Of a stretch of 64,000 nt of DNA, positions 44,426-52,424 are shown piece after piece (the stretch's first letter is position 1; the number at the start of each line of letters is the position of its first letter). The notes under the pieces are model-generated. The model saw only the letters and a program-made list of their open reading frames with translations, did not search any database and was not told the DNA's origin. Origin of the DNA: Oscillospiraceae bacterium (GTDB lineage: Bacteria; Bacillota; Clostridia; Oscillospirales; Oscillospiraceae); contig JAFQTS010000016.1 in NCBI GenBank assembly GCA_017408915.1, positions 1 through 64,000 on the forward strand, in the 5' to 3' direction. Both the position numbers and the translations under genes were made by a program.

Positions 44426-44443
44426 CATTTTCTTTGCGCTTTT

Positions 44444-46237
44444 TTACTTCTTGGCGCGGGTACGGATGACCTCGGAGACCATCTCGGCGCAGGCGGCGAT
44501 GGACATATTGCCCAGATCGCCCTCGGCGCGATGACGGACGTTGACCTCACCGGACTCCACTTCCTTATCGCCCACGATGAGCATATAGGGAACCTTCTCC
44601 AGCTGCGCGTCGCGGATCTTCTTACCGATCTTCTCGTTGCGATAGTCCACCTTGGCGCGGACGCCTGCCATCTGCAGCTGCTCCTGCACGGACTTGGCAT
44701 AGTCGGCAGCGCGGTCGGTGATGGGCATGACGCGAACCTGCTCATCCATCAGCCAAGTGGGCAGAGCGCCGGCATACTCCTCAATGAGGTAGGCCAGAGT
44801 ACGCTCATAGCAGCCCATGGAGGTGCGGTGGATGATATAGGGCAGAGCCTTCTCGCCGTTCTCGTCGATATAGTACATGCCAAACTTCTCAGCCAGCAAC
44901 ATATCCACCTGAATGGTGACCAACGTATCTTCCTTGCCAAAGACATTCTTGTACTGGATATCCAGCTTGGGACCATAGAAGGCGGCCTCGTCGATACCCA
45001 CCTCGTAGTCGATGCCCAGATTGTCAAGGATCTTGCCCATGACAGCCTGTGCCTCTTCCCACTGCTCGGCAGTACCCTCGTACTTGTTGTTGGGGTTGGC
45101 GGGATCCCACTGGGAGAAGCGGAAGAAGCACTTATCCCACATACCCAAGGTCTCCATCATATACTTGCTCAGCTCGAAGCAGCGGCGGAACTCCTCCTCC
45201 AGCTGATCGGGGCGCAGCACCAGATGACCCTCGGAGATGGTGAACTGACGGACGCGGATGAGGCCGTGCATCTCGCCGGAGTCCTCGTTGCGGAACAGCG
45301 TGGAAGTCTCACCCAGACGCATGGGCAGATCACGGTAGGAACGCTGACGGTTCAGATAGACCTGATACTGGAAGGGGCAGGTCATGGGGCGCAGGGCAAA
45401 GCACTCGGCGCTCTCATCGTGGGGATCGCCCATGATGAACATACCGTCCAGGTAGTGATCCCAGTGGCCGGAGATGCGATACAGGTCGCGCTTGGCCATC
45501 AGAGGCGTCTTGGTGCGGACATAACCCCACTTCTCCTCGGTGTCCTCCACCCAGCGCTGCAGCTCCTGAATGGCACGAGTGCCCTTGGGCAGCAGCACAG
45601 GCAGACCCTGACCCACATAATCCACAGTGGTGAAGTACTCCAGCTCACGACCCAGCTTGTTGTGGTCGCGCTTGAGAGCTTCAGCCTGCTGGGCGAGGTA
45701 AGCGTCCAGCTCATCCTTCTTGGGGAAGGCCACAGCGTAGATACGCTGGAGCATCTTGCGGTTGGAGTCGCCGCGCCAGTAAGCGCCGGTGGCGGAGGTC
45801 AGCTTGATGGCGTTGCCCTTAATTCGGCCGGTGGAGTCCAGATGGGGGCCGGCGCACAGGTCAACGAACTCGCCCTGCTTATAGAAGCTGATGATGGCAT
45901 CCTCAGGCAGGTCGTTGATGAGCTCCACCTTGTAGGGCTCTTCCTTCTCCTCCATAAACTTGATGGCCTCGGCGCGGGGCAGCTCAAAGCGCTCCAGCTT
46001 CAGCTTCTCCTTGCAGATCTTGCGCATCTCAGCCTCCATGGCCTCCAGATGCTCGGCGGTAAAGGAGAAAGGTGCATCGAAGTCATAGTAGAAACCATTC
46101 TCGATGCTGGGGCCGATGGCCAGCTTCACCTCGGGGTACAGGCGCTTGACAGCCTGTGCCAGCACGTGGGAGCAGGTGTGCCAGTAAGTCTGGCGGTATT
46201 CCTTGTTTTCAAAGGTGTAGATGTTCTCTTCGCTCAT
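44444..46237 (-). CDS. thrS: Threonyl-tRNA synthetase, TGS-less form
   Basis: 597 residues that charge tRNA-Thr. The N-terminal editing domain starts almost at once (TYWHTCSHVLAQAVKRLYP, with the H-x3-H zinc-like motif), so the 60-residue TGS domain of the usual 640-residue enzyme is missing. The catalytic core has RPMTCPFQYQVY (zinc Cys), motif 2 region and HRTSMGCYERTLAYLIEEY (motif 3), followed by the anticodon-binding domain. Start at 46237 is set by AAGGAGGAAATATCC. Expression is controlled by a T-box leader. Confidence 0.96.
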   Translation of the reverse strand: MSEENIYTFENKEYRQTYWHTCSHVLAQAVKRLYPEVKLAIGPSIENGFYYDFDAPFSFTAEHLEAMEAEMRKICKEKLKLERFELPRAEAIKFMEEKEEPYKVELINDLPEDAIISFYKQGEFVDLCAGPHLDSTGRIKGNAIKLTSATGAYWRGDSNRKMLQRIYAVAFPKKDELDAYLAQQAEALKRDHNKLGRELEYFTTVDYVGQGLPVLLPKGTRAIQELQRWVEDTEEKWGYVRTKTPLMAKRDLYRISGHWDHYLDGMFIMGDPHDESAECFALRPMTCPFQYQVYLNRQRSYRDLPMRLGETSTLFRNEDSGEMHGLIRVRQFTISEGHLVLRPDQLEEEFRRCFELSKYMMETLGMWDKCFFRFSQWDPANPNNKYEGTAEQWEEAQAVMGKILDNLGIDYEVGIDEAAFYGPKLDIQYKNVFGKEDTLVTIQVDMLLAEKFGMYYIDENGEKALPYIIHRTSMGCYERTLAYLIEEYAGALPTWLMDEQVRVMPITDRAADYAKSVQEQLQMAGVRAKVDYRNEKIGKKIRDAQLEKVPYMLIVGDKEVESGEVNVRHRAEGDLGNMSIAACAEMVSEVIRTRAKK

Positions 46238-46264
46238 GGATATTTCCTCCTTCATAGTATCGGG

Positions 46265-46528
46265 GTGCGGGAGGATAAAAAATCCCCACCCCTGATGTGT
46301 TTCAGGGGTGGGGTAAACAATTACTCCACGGTTCCACCCTGCTTACAGTACGTACTAATCGCACTGTCGCTCGTGTGCTCTGTAACGGGAGCATCCCGTT
46401 CCGGTCATCCCGGACGGCTCAGGAGTGGTACAGACCGCCCAGCCACCATGCATCGCTTCCAGCCAAGGCGACGCTCTCTTGTTCGGTGTGGGTACGGCTT
46501 CTTCTCCGTCATCGCTGTTTTTACATCA
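46265..46528 (-). promoter_or_regulatory. T-box leader of thrS
   Basis: The minus strand carries AGGGTGGAACCGTGG (46340-46326), the conserved T-box sequence that pairs with the free CCA end of tRNA. About 12 nt further is the terminator stem CCCCACCCCTGA/TCAGGGGTGGGG (46313-46284) with a T6 run (46282-46277). T-box and terminator arms share the antiterminator pairing region. A Thr codon ACC near 46427 is a candidate specifier but I could not fold the stem. Uncharged tRNA-Thr should raise thrS expression. Confidence 0.9.
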
Positions 46529-46534
46529 ACGGAT

Positions 46535-46563
46535 AGTATAAACCCTTTTTTAGCCCTTGTCAA
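46535..46563 (-). promoter_or_regulatory. Promoter of thrS
   Basis: Minus-strand TTGACA (46558-46563), 17-bp spacer, TATACT (46535-46540). The -35 box lies inside the last codons of the upstream HAD gene. Confidence 0.85.
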
Positions 46564-47197
46564 CGGGGAAATGCAGCACTTCTTCCACCGTATCGGCGAT
46601 TTGCACCGCACCGCAGGATTCCAGCAACTCACGGCTGCGGAAACCCCAGCTGACAGCGATCAAAGGCATGGCGGCGTTCTTCGCCGTGGCCACATCCACC
46701 TCGCTGTCGCCGACATATACCGCACCCTCCTTCTCTGCACCCAGTTCTGTAAGGGCGGCATAGACCATATCGGGCGCGGGCTTGCGGGGAATACCCGTCC
46801 GCTCACCAAAGGCAGGGATACCGGGGAAGAATTTCGCTGCCAGCTCCACCACTGCGCCGTGGGGTTTGTTGGACACGATGCCTACCTTGCAGCCTTTCTC
46901 CTTCAATTTCTCAAGGAGCGGCATGATCCCTTCATAAGGCGCGGTCTTGATGCAGGAGTGGGCCTCATAATAGACCTTGTACTCCTCTAAAATCCTGTCA
47001 AATTCCTCTGCCGCCACACCTGCGGGCAGGCAACCGTGAATCAGTTCCCGAGCGCCGTTGCCCGTAGCGTCCACCACCTGCTGATAGCTGCAAGCGGGAT
47101 AGCCATACTTGGTCACAATATGATTCACTGCATCGGCCAGATCCTGCGCTGTATCCAGCAGCGTACCATCCAAATCAAATAAATAAGTAGTATACAT
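46550..47197 (-). CDS. HAD hydrolase, phosphoglycolate phosphatase-like
   Basis: 215 residues. HAD motif I is FDLDGTLLDTA, motif II GIVSNKP, motif III lysine in IPRKPAPDMVY, and motif IV VYVGDSEVDVATA; an alpha-helical cap of subclass I lies between I and II. It acts on small phosphate esters such as phosphoglycolate; the substrate is not certain. ATG 47197 follows AAAAGGAGATGCGAAAG. Single gene, its 3' end overlapping the thrS promoter. Confidence 0.88.
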   Translation of the reverse strand: MYTTYLFDLDGTLLDTAQDLADAVNHIVTKYGYPACSYQQVVDATGNGARELIHGCLPAGVAAEEFDRILEEYKVYYEAHSCIKTAPYEGIMPLLEKLKEKGCKVGIVSNKPHGAVVELAAKFFPGIPAFGERTGIPRKPAPDMVYAALTELGAEKEGAVYVGDSEVDVATAKNAAMPLIAVSWGFRSRELLESCGAVQIADTVEEVLHFPVDKG

Positions 47198-47269
47198 CTT
47201 TCGCATCTCCTTTTCTGCTACATAAGTATACTTCGCCGCTGATGGTTCGTAAAGAGCAAAAAGTGACAA

Positions 47270-47302
47270 AAAAGATGTCCGGCACAAGGCCGGACATCTT
47301 TT
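47270..47302. terminator. Terminator of the APC permease gene
   Basis: AAAAGATGTCCGGC pairs with GCCGGACATCTTTT around a short loop, with A/T tails on both sides. Confidence 0.88.
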
Positions 47303-47323
47303 ATTTAATAATTGTTATTACCC

Positions 47324-48664
47324 TTAGGCGTTCTTCTTGCCACGGAACAGGGCGCCGAGAGCCATGACCACCACGAAGACGATGAGGTAGAACACCACGT
47401 TCATCTTGTGGGAGTAGATGGCGGCGAAGACCATGAACAGGGAGCAGACGGTAGCCAGGATGGGCATCACATTGCGCTTGAAGGTGGGCAGAGCCTTCTG
47501 CTTCATCAGCGCGAAGTAGATGGGGATGTACAGAGCGTACAGGGTGATGATGGGCAGCTCGGAGGAGTCGAAGCAGAAGGGGCCGAACCAGTTGCCCATC
47601 AGGCAACCGCCGTAGAAGTACACCAGCCACAGGATGCTCATCAGCAGGCCGAAGACGGCGGAGTTGGTGGGCATACCGGTGTTGGGATCCACGTTCTTGA
47701 ACATAGCCAGCTTCTTGCTGTCGCTCTCAACAGCCAGATCATACAGGCCGCGGGTAACAGCCATGGTCAGGCCGTTGCAGGTGCCCCAGCAGGAGATCAC
47801 GACGAAGGCGAAGATAGCCACGCCGCCGAACTTACCGAACACGTTGGTGAAAGCGATCTTGGCACCGGCCTCGCCGCCGGCCATCATGGTAGCGCTGTCA
47901 ACAGCACCGGCCAGGCCGATGTAGTAGACCACGTACACGATAGCAACGATGATGGTACCGATCAGCAGAGCCTTGGGCAGGTTGCGCTTGGCATCCTTCA
48001 GCTCCTTGCCGATAGAGGTGGCGCAGATCCAGCCCTCGAAGGCGAATGCCAGAGCCACGATGGCGGCGAACAGACCCTCGGAGAAGGGCAGCTCGTTGAC
48101 CACGGTGGTGAAGTTCTGGACGGTCATGCCGTTGGTCAGACCCACGATGGTGCCGACGATGGCCATGAGGAACAGGGGGATCAGCTTGATGATGGTGGTG
48201 GACACCTGGAACTTACCGGCGATCTTGGGAGCCAGCGCGTTCATAGCGTAGGTGACGATCATGAAAGCACCGGCCAGAGCCATGGTGCGGCCGCCAACCA
48301 CTGCGTCCTCCCAGCCCAGCAGCACGCCGAAGTAACGAGCGGGCAGCCAGCTCAGCACGGACACCAGGGAGGGATAATAGATGATAGCCATGAACCAGCC
48401 GATGTAGTAGCTGTAGGTCTTGCCGCAGGCAGCCTTGGAGAAGCCCACCAGACCGTCCACGCCATCATAATGACCGGACACGATGCCGAAGGTGTAGGCG
48501 GAGATAATCATAACCACGCCCATGATAATGAATGCCAGGATACCAGCGATCATGTTACCGCCGGTACGGTTCAGCACGGACTCAGCCTTGAAGAAGATGC
48601 CGGAGCCGATGACGGTACCGATGACCATGGCGATCGCTACGGGCAAACCGTATCTTTTTTCCAT
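47324..48664 (-). CDS. APC-superfamily amino acid permease
   Basis: 446 residues with twelve helices. The first helix has the unwound motif IGTVIGSGIFFKAE, typical of LAT/APA-type amino acid transporters, and FAFEGWICATSIGKELKDAKRNLPKAL matches the conserved loop after helix 6. Antiport or proton-coupled uptake; substrate unknown. Single gene with a good promoter. Confidence 0.92.
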   Translation of the reverse strand: MEKRYGLPVAIAMVIGTVIGSGIFFKAESVLNRTGGNMIAGILAFIIMGVVMIISAYTFGIVSGHYDGVDGLVGFSKAACGKTYSYYIGWFMAIIYYPSLVSVLSWLPARYFGVLLGWEDAVVGGRTMALAGAFMIVTYAMNALAPKIAGKFQVSTTIIKLIPLFLMAIVGTIVGLTNGMTVQNFTTVVNELPFSEGLFAAIVALAFAFEGWICATSIGKELKDAKRNLPKALLIGTIIVAIVYVVYYIGLAGAVDSATMMAGGEAGAKIAFTNVFGKFGGVAIFAFVVISCWGTCNGLTMAVTRGLYDLAVESDSKKLAMFKNVDPNTGMPTNSAVFGLLMSILWLVYFYGGCLMGNWFGPFCFDSSELPIITLYALYIPIYFALMKQKALPTFKRNVMPILATVCSLFMVFAAIYSHKMNVVFYLIVFVVVMALGALFRGKKNA

Positions 48665-48728
48665 AGTTTTTTAATCCTTTCTCACTTTCCTAATCACGAT
48701 TGTCTTTGTTTTAACAATTCGTACACAC

Positions 48729-48757
48729 AGTATACTACGCTAAAATTTTCCTTGCAA
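48729..48757 (-). promoter_or_regulatory. Promoter of the APC permease gene
   Basis: Minus-strand TTGCAA (48752-48757), 17-bp spacer, TATACT (48729-48734). Confidence 0.8.
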
Positions 48758-48934
48758 GAGGTTTTTTGTGGTGATTTGCGAGAAAAAAGGCAGTTCCTTT
48801 TGTCACTTTGCACAGATTAAAAGCACCTCTCATTTTTCTTGTTTTTTCTCAAAAAGAAACAAAATCTACCTCTGCGACGACTTCTCCTGCCTCCTCTCTC
48901 CCCTGCCCCAAAAACCAACCTTGCCGCGAAACAT

Positions 48935-48961
48935 AAAAAGCCACCCCGTTTGGGGTGGCTT
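48935..48961 (-). terminator. Intrinsic terminator with no intact gene before it
   Basis: AAGCCACCCC (48938-48947) pairs with GGGGTGGCTT (48952-48961) and the minus-strand side continues with TTTTTATG. It follows the short C-terminal-like frame at 48977-49096. The rest of 48760-49140 holds no recognisable gene. Confidence 0.75.
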
Positions 48962-48976
48962 CAAGTGTTTCTCTCG

Positions 48977-49096
48977 TTAAGATTCCGCTAAAATCACATA
49001 AGGTACCCGCTCAAAATCGTCCCATCCTGCACGATGCAGCTCATGACAGCTTTTGATGAAATCATAAAAATTCTGCCGTTTTTGTGATATGCTGTT
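48977..49096 (-). pseudogene. Possible C-terminal remnant of a lost gene
   Basis: A stop-to-stop frame of 39 codons without a start codon. Its sequence looks protein-like: it contains NFYDFIKSCHELHRAGWD and ends VPYVILAES, directly before a terminator facing the same way. I do not recognise the family. It may be the tail of a decayed gene whose 5' part was lost when the sigma-factor operon came to lie here. Confidence 0.35.
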
Positions 49097-49144
49097 CTAA
49101 AAAGGTAGCTATTAGGTGTAGAGAGAAAGGAGGCGATATACGGC

Positions 49145-49693
49145 ATGGATGATAGACAAATCATAGCCCTGTTTTACGAGCGCTCAGAACAGGCCATTAC
49201 AGAATTGTCAAAAAAGTATGGCGACCTATGCTTCAAAATCGCCATCAATATTTTGAATAATCCACAAGACGCAGAAGAATGTGTCAGCGATGCCTATCTC
49301 GGCGTATGGAACAGCATTCCTCCTCAGAATCCCGCGCCCCTGAGGGCCTATGTCTGCCGCATTGTCCGCAATCTCGCATTGAAAAAGCTCCGCACCAACA
49401 CCGCGCTAAAACGAGGCAGTCAGTTGGAGATCTCTCTATCAGAGTTGGAAAACTGCATCCCCGACAATTCCTTCGATGAACACCTTTCTGCAAAGGAACT
49501 GACCGAGCAGCTCAACGCCTTTCTCTCCACTTTGCACCGCGATGACAGAGCGATGTTCCTCAAGCGCTACTGGTTTGCAGAGCCGTTGTCGGAGATCGCC
49601 AAAACCTTCGGCATCACCGAGCACAACGCCTCGGTGCGGCTTGGCAGAATCCGCAAAAAGCTGCACCAATACCTAAAGGAGGTATTTCTATGA
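49145..49693 (+). CDS. ECF-type RNA polymerase sigma factor
   Basis: 182 residues. Region 2 (ELSKKYGDLCFKIAINILNNPQDAEECVSDAYLGVWNS) and region 4 (SEIAKTFGITEHNASVRLGRIRKKL) are clear, with no other domain, as in group 4 sigma factors. AAAGGAGGCGATA precedes the start. The stop overlaps the next gene by ATGA; that partner is a single-pass membrane protein, so a signal from outside probably releases the sigma factor. Confidence 0.92.
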   Translation: MDDRQIIALFYERSEQAITELSKKYGDLCFKIAINILNNPQDAEECVSDAYLGVWNSIPPQNPAPLRAYVCRIVRNLALKKLRTNTALKRGSQLEISLSELENCIPDNSFDEHLSAKELTEQLNAFLSTLHRDDRAMFLKRYWFAEPLSEIAKTFGITEHNASVRLGRIRKKLHQYLKEVFL

Positions 49694-50985
49694 CAGAATA
49701 CAAGCGAAATCTTTTATCCTCAGCGATTGGAAATATTGACACGGCCTATTTGGAAGAAGCCCTCGACTTTGAGGTGAGGCCAACTCGTGCAAAAAGAACC
49801 ATCCGTTTTTCCAAATTATCGGCCGCCTGCGTGGCACTGCTCCTCATTTTGGGCGTTTCGGCCACCGCCTTTGCCATCAGCAGGATCCCGTTGTCGTGGC
49901 GGGACATCTTTTCTCCCAGTCAGACTGTGATCGGTGATGAGGACGAAATCCCCGTCATCTCCCAACAGCATACCAATTTGGAAACCCTCAGCATCGATGT
50001 GGTAAAAGCCATCTCCGATGAGAGGTCGCTATATCTTCTCTATTCTGTAAAGGCCAATGATGGCGCTGTTCTCGATCCCGAGGGCCGTTTTTCCTCTTTC
50101 GAGATGTACTTACCCGATAAAATGATGTCCGGCGCTTACGCGTCGTACTTCCTGCCGCGGAAGGACAGTGTGCCCGAGAACGAATTGGAGGGCGTTGTAT
50201 ACGCCGATTGGCAAAGTACTACCAATACCAAAAATCTCGTACTGACCTTCTCGAACTGGCAGGAGAAAAAGCACTTTGACGATGTGAAGGTAGATTGCAA
50301 CATTGCAGAACTGACGGCAAGTTCTAACGATACAGAGATACCCCTCCCCTATGGCGACATATCCCTCTGTGGTGTCCATTGGGAACGCGGCGTTCTTCAG
50401 TTGACGATGAAAGGGCCAAATGCTGTGGATGAATGGTCAGAAGGAAAGCACTGGTACTTTCTCGACACCCGCACCGACACGGTCATCTATCCGGAACAGC
50501 GCGCCGACTATCATCAATCGGATGAGATGGACTCCGGCGTATGCTATTTTCAAAATTATGTACCCGTTGACAAGGAAACCCTCCCCTACTTGGAACTGCA
50601 CTGGGGCGGAACGGACATCTTTACCACTGTCCTTGCAGGGGAATGGAGGGTCACACTGGACGAAACGCCCGTCACCGTACAGAGCAAAGTGCTGGCAGAG
50701 AATGTCCCCCTGTCCTACGGAGGCGAGGAACTTTTAGCCGAAAAAATCGAGTGTTCCAAGCTGTCCATGGCGGTGTATTTCGCCGACTATGTGGATTCTA
50801 CCACCGGTATTCTCGGCGCGTTGAAGATTTTCGACGCAAAGGGCGAGGCCATCCCCTGTGATTGGGGCTTTACCGCCGACCAAAATGACGATAGCTGCAT
50901 GATTTGGACGCGGTTCAGCCAGCCCCTCGCCCCCGAAACCATCTGCAAAGTAACATTCAATGGAACCACCATATTTGCCCGATAA
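49690..50985 (+). CDS. Membrane partner of the ECF sigma factor (DUF4179-like)
   Basis: 431 residues. A cytosolic N-terminus of about 38 residues is followed by one helix (LSAACVALLLILGVSATAFAI) and a large outer domain of beta type. This is the layout of anti-sigma factors with DUF4179 domains found behind clostridial ECF genes. The cytosolic part is short and I see no zinc HxxxCxxC motif, so it is not a ZAS-type anti-sigma. Function as sensor is inferred from overlap with the sigma gene. Confidence 0.7.
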   Translation: MTEYKRNLLSSAIGNIDTAYLEEALDFEVRPTRAKRTIRFSKLSAACVALLLILGVSATAFAISRIPLSWRDIFSPSQTVIGDEDEIPVISQQHTNLETLSIDVVKAISDERSLYLLYSVKANDGAVLDPEGRFSSFEMYLPDKMMSGAYASYFLPRKDSVPENELEGVVYADWQSTTNTKNLVLTFSNWQEKKHFDDVKVDCNIAELTASSNDTEIPLPYGDISLCGVHWERGVLQLTMKGPNAVDEWSEGKHWYFLDTRTDTVIYPEQRADYHQSDEMDSGVCYFQNYVPVDKETLPYLELHWGGTDIFTTVLAGEWRVTLDETPVTVQSKVLAENVPLSYGGEELLAEKIECSKLSMAVYFADYVDSTTGILGALKIFDAKGEAIPCDWGFTADQNDDSCMIWTRFSQPLAPETICKVTFNGTTIFAR

Positions 50986-50994
50986 GCACAAGAA

Positions 50995-51024
50995 AAAAAC
51001 CGCACCGAGTTCGGTGCGGTTTTT
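50995..51024. terminator. Bidirectional terminator after the sigma operon
   Basis: AAAAACCGCACCGA pairs with TCGGTGCGGTTTTT around a 2-nt centre. Also ends ychF on the other strand. Confidence 0.9.
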
Positions 51025-51040
51025 CTGATTTTAGTAGGAA

Positions 51041-52114
51041 TCACACATTAAAGCGGAAGTTGGTAATGTCGCCGTCCTGCATGACGTACTCCTTGCCCTC
51101 AAGACGGAACAGACCCTTCTCCTTGGCGGCTGCCATAGTGCCGCAGGCCTTCAGATCCTCGAAAGCGATGACCTCGGCGCGGATGAAGCCGCGCTCAATG
51201 TCGGAGTGGATCTTACCAGCGGCGCGAGGTGCCTTAGTGCCGCGGACGATGGTCCAAGCATGGACATCATCCTCACCGGCGGTAAGGAAGGAGATGTAGC
51301 CCAGCAGGTCATAGCTGGTGGTGATGAGGCGGGCAAGACCGGTCTCGGTGAGGCCCAAGTCCTCCATGAACATGGCGGCCTCTTCCTCGTCCATCTCGGC
51401 GATGTCCTCTTCAAACTTGGCAGCCACAGGCAGCACGGCTGCGCCCTGTGCATCCGCCAGTGCCTTCAAGGCCACGAAGTTGGGGTTGTTGGCATAGTCC
51501 GCCATATCCGTCTCGCTGAGGTTGGCGGCATAGATGACGGGCTTCACAGTCAAAAGGCCGCCGTCGATAAGGATATCCTTATCCTCATCGGTGAACTCGA
51601 AGGTGCGGGCGGGCTTACCGTCGGTGAGATGCTCAATAAGGGCGGAGCACATCTCCACCTCACGCTTGGCCTTCTTATCGCCGCTCTTGGCGTTCTTCTT
51701 GGCGCGCTCGAGGCGGCGCTCCACCAGCTCAAGGTCAGCCAGCACCATCTCCAAATCGAAGGTCTCGGCATCACGGGCAGCGTCGGCGGGCTCTAAGAAG
51801 ATGCTCTCATCATCGAAGCAGCGCACCACCTGCACCAGTGCGTCCGTCTGACGGATGGCCTGAAACACCTCGTTGCCCTTGCCGCCCTTGGCGACACCTG
51901 CCACGTCCACAAAGTCGATGGTGGCGGGGCTATACTTCTTGGGATGATAATACTCCGCCAGCCAGTCAAGGCGCGCATCGGGCACCTTGGCAGAGCCCAT
52001 GTTGGGCTTGGCTGCGGCGTTGGTATATGCGCCGGTCTCCGCCTTGGCGCCGGTCAGTGCATTAAACAGGGTGCTCTTGCCCACGTTGGGCAGACCCACG
52101 ATACCTAATTTCAT
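51041..52114 (-). CDS. ychF: Obg-like ATPase YchF
   Basis: 357 residues. The G1 loop is GLPNVGKST (7-15); the G4 position reads NLSE (in YAANLSETDMAD), in place of NKxD, which gives the known preference for ATP. The C-terminal TGS domain ends IRAEVIAFEDLKACG...GDITNFRFNV. YchF binds ribosomes and is involved in stress responses. The ATG at 52114 follows AAGGAGGA. The promoter lies in a 37-bp element that recurs at 58493. Confidence 0.95.
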   Translation of the reverse strand: MKLGIVGLPNVGKSTLFNALTGAKAETGAYTNAAAKPNMGSAKVPDARLDWLAEYYHPKKYSPATIDFVDVAGVAKGGKGNEVFQAIRQTDALVQVVRCFDDESIFLEPADAARDAETFDLEMVLADLELVERRLERAKKNAKSGDKKAKREVEMCSALIEHLTDGKPARTFEFTDEDKDILIDGGLLTVKPVIYAANLSETDMADYANNPNFVALKALADAQGAAVLPVAAKFEEDIAEMDEEEAAMFMEDLGLTETGLARLITTSYDLLGYISFLTAGEDDVHAWTIVRGTKAPRAAGKIHSDIERGFIRAEVIAFEDLKACGTMAAAKEKGLFRLEGKEYVMQDGDITNFRFNV

Positions 52115-52148
52115 AAAGGAAGTCCTCCTTGTTTTCTTCTGACAAATT

Positions 52149-52187
52149 ATTGTACCATCTCCCACTCAAAAGCGCAAGAGTGGAAAA
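52149..52187 (-). repeat. 37-bp promoter-like repeat, copy 1 (ychF promoter)
   Basis: Positions 52151-52187 match 58493-58529 at 36 of 37 bases. On the minus strand it holds TTGCGC (52172-52177), a 17-bp spacer and, completed by the next bases, TACAAT (52149-52154). It includes the inverted repeat CCACTC...GAGTGG across the -35 region. Here it would drive ychF. Confidence 0.75.
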
Positions 52188-52189
52188 GA

Positions 52190-52424
52190 GATATTGCCAT
52201 AGAACACCCCACAAACAGCAGAACACCCATGCTTTTGGCACGGGTGTTCTGTGAGATGAGGACCTCTGCAATGGAAACACAGCGGTCAAACAGGCTTTCG
52301 CCTGAGGAGCATCGGTGATACGGAGTCCCAAGAGGCCCCAAGGGACTCCATATCGGAGAGAGTTTATGGAAAAAAGATGGGGATAACTTATGACAAGAGT
52401 GGTATCGCACTCATAGTATAACGC
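52190..52424 (-). other. Structured gene-free region between pepD and ychF, candidate RNA
   Basis: Three stable hairpins can be drawn on the minus strand: GATATGGAGTCCC/GGGACTCCGTATC (52317-52354), CAGG/CCTG with a GCGAAAG-type loop (52291-52304), and CAGAACACCC/GGGTGTTCTG (52219-52251). CCATAAAC (about 52372-52379) can pair with GUUUGUGG (about 52207-52214) to enclose them. A TATACT box lies just downstream of the pepD stop. It may be a small RNA or only the pepD terminator region; I do not recognise a known family. Confidence 0.4.

Noticed and set aside
44261..46990. A 909-codon open frame on the plus strand opposite thrS
   Set aside because: It runs through the thrS T-box and terminator and is antisense to a complete synthetase.
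52190..52424. Naming the pepD-ychF gap a 6S RNA
   Set aside because: I could not lay out the long closing stem and central bubble convincingly; kept as an unassigned structured region.
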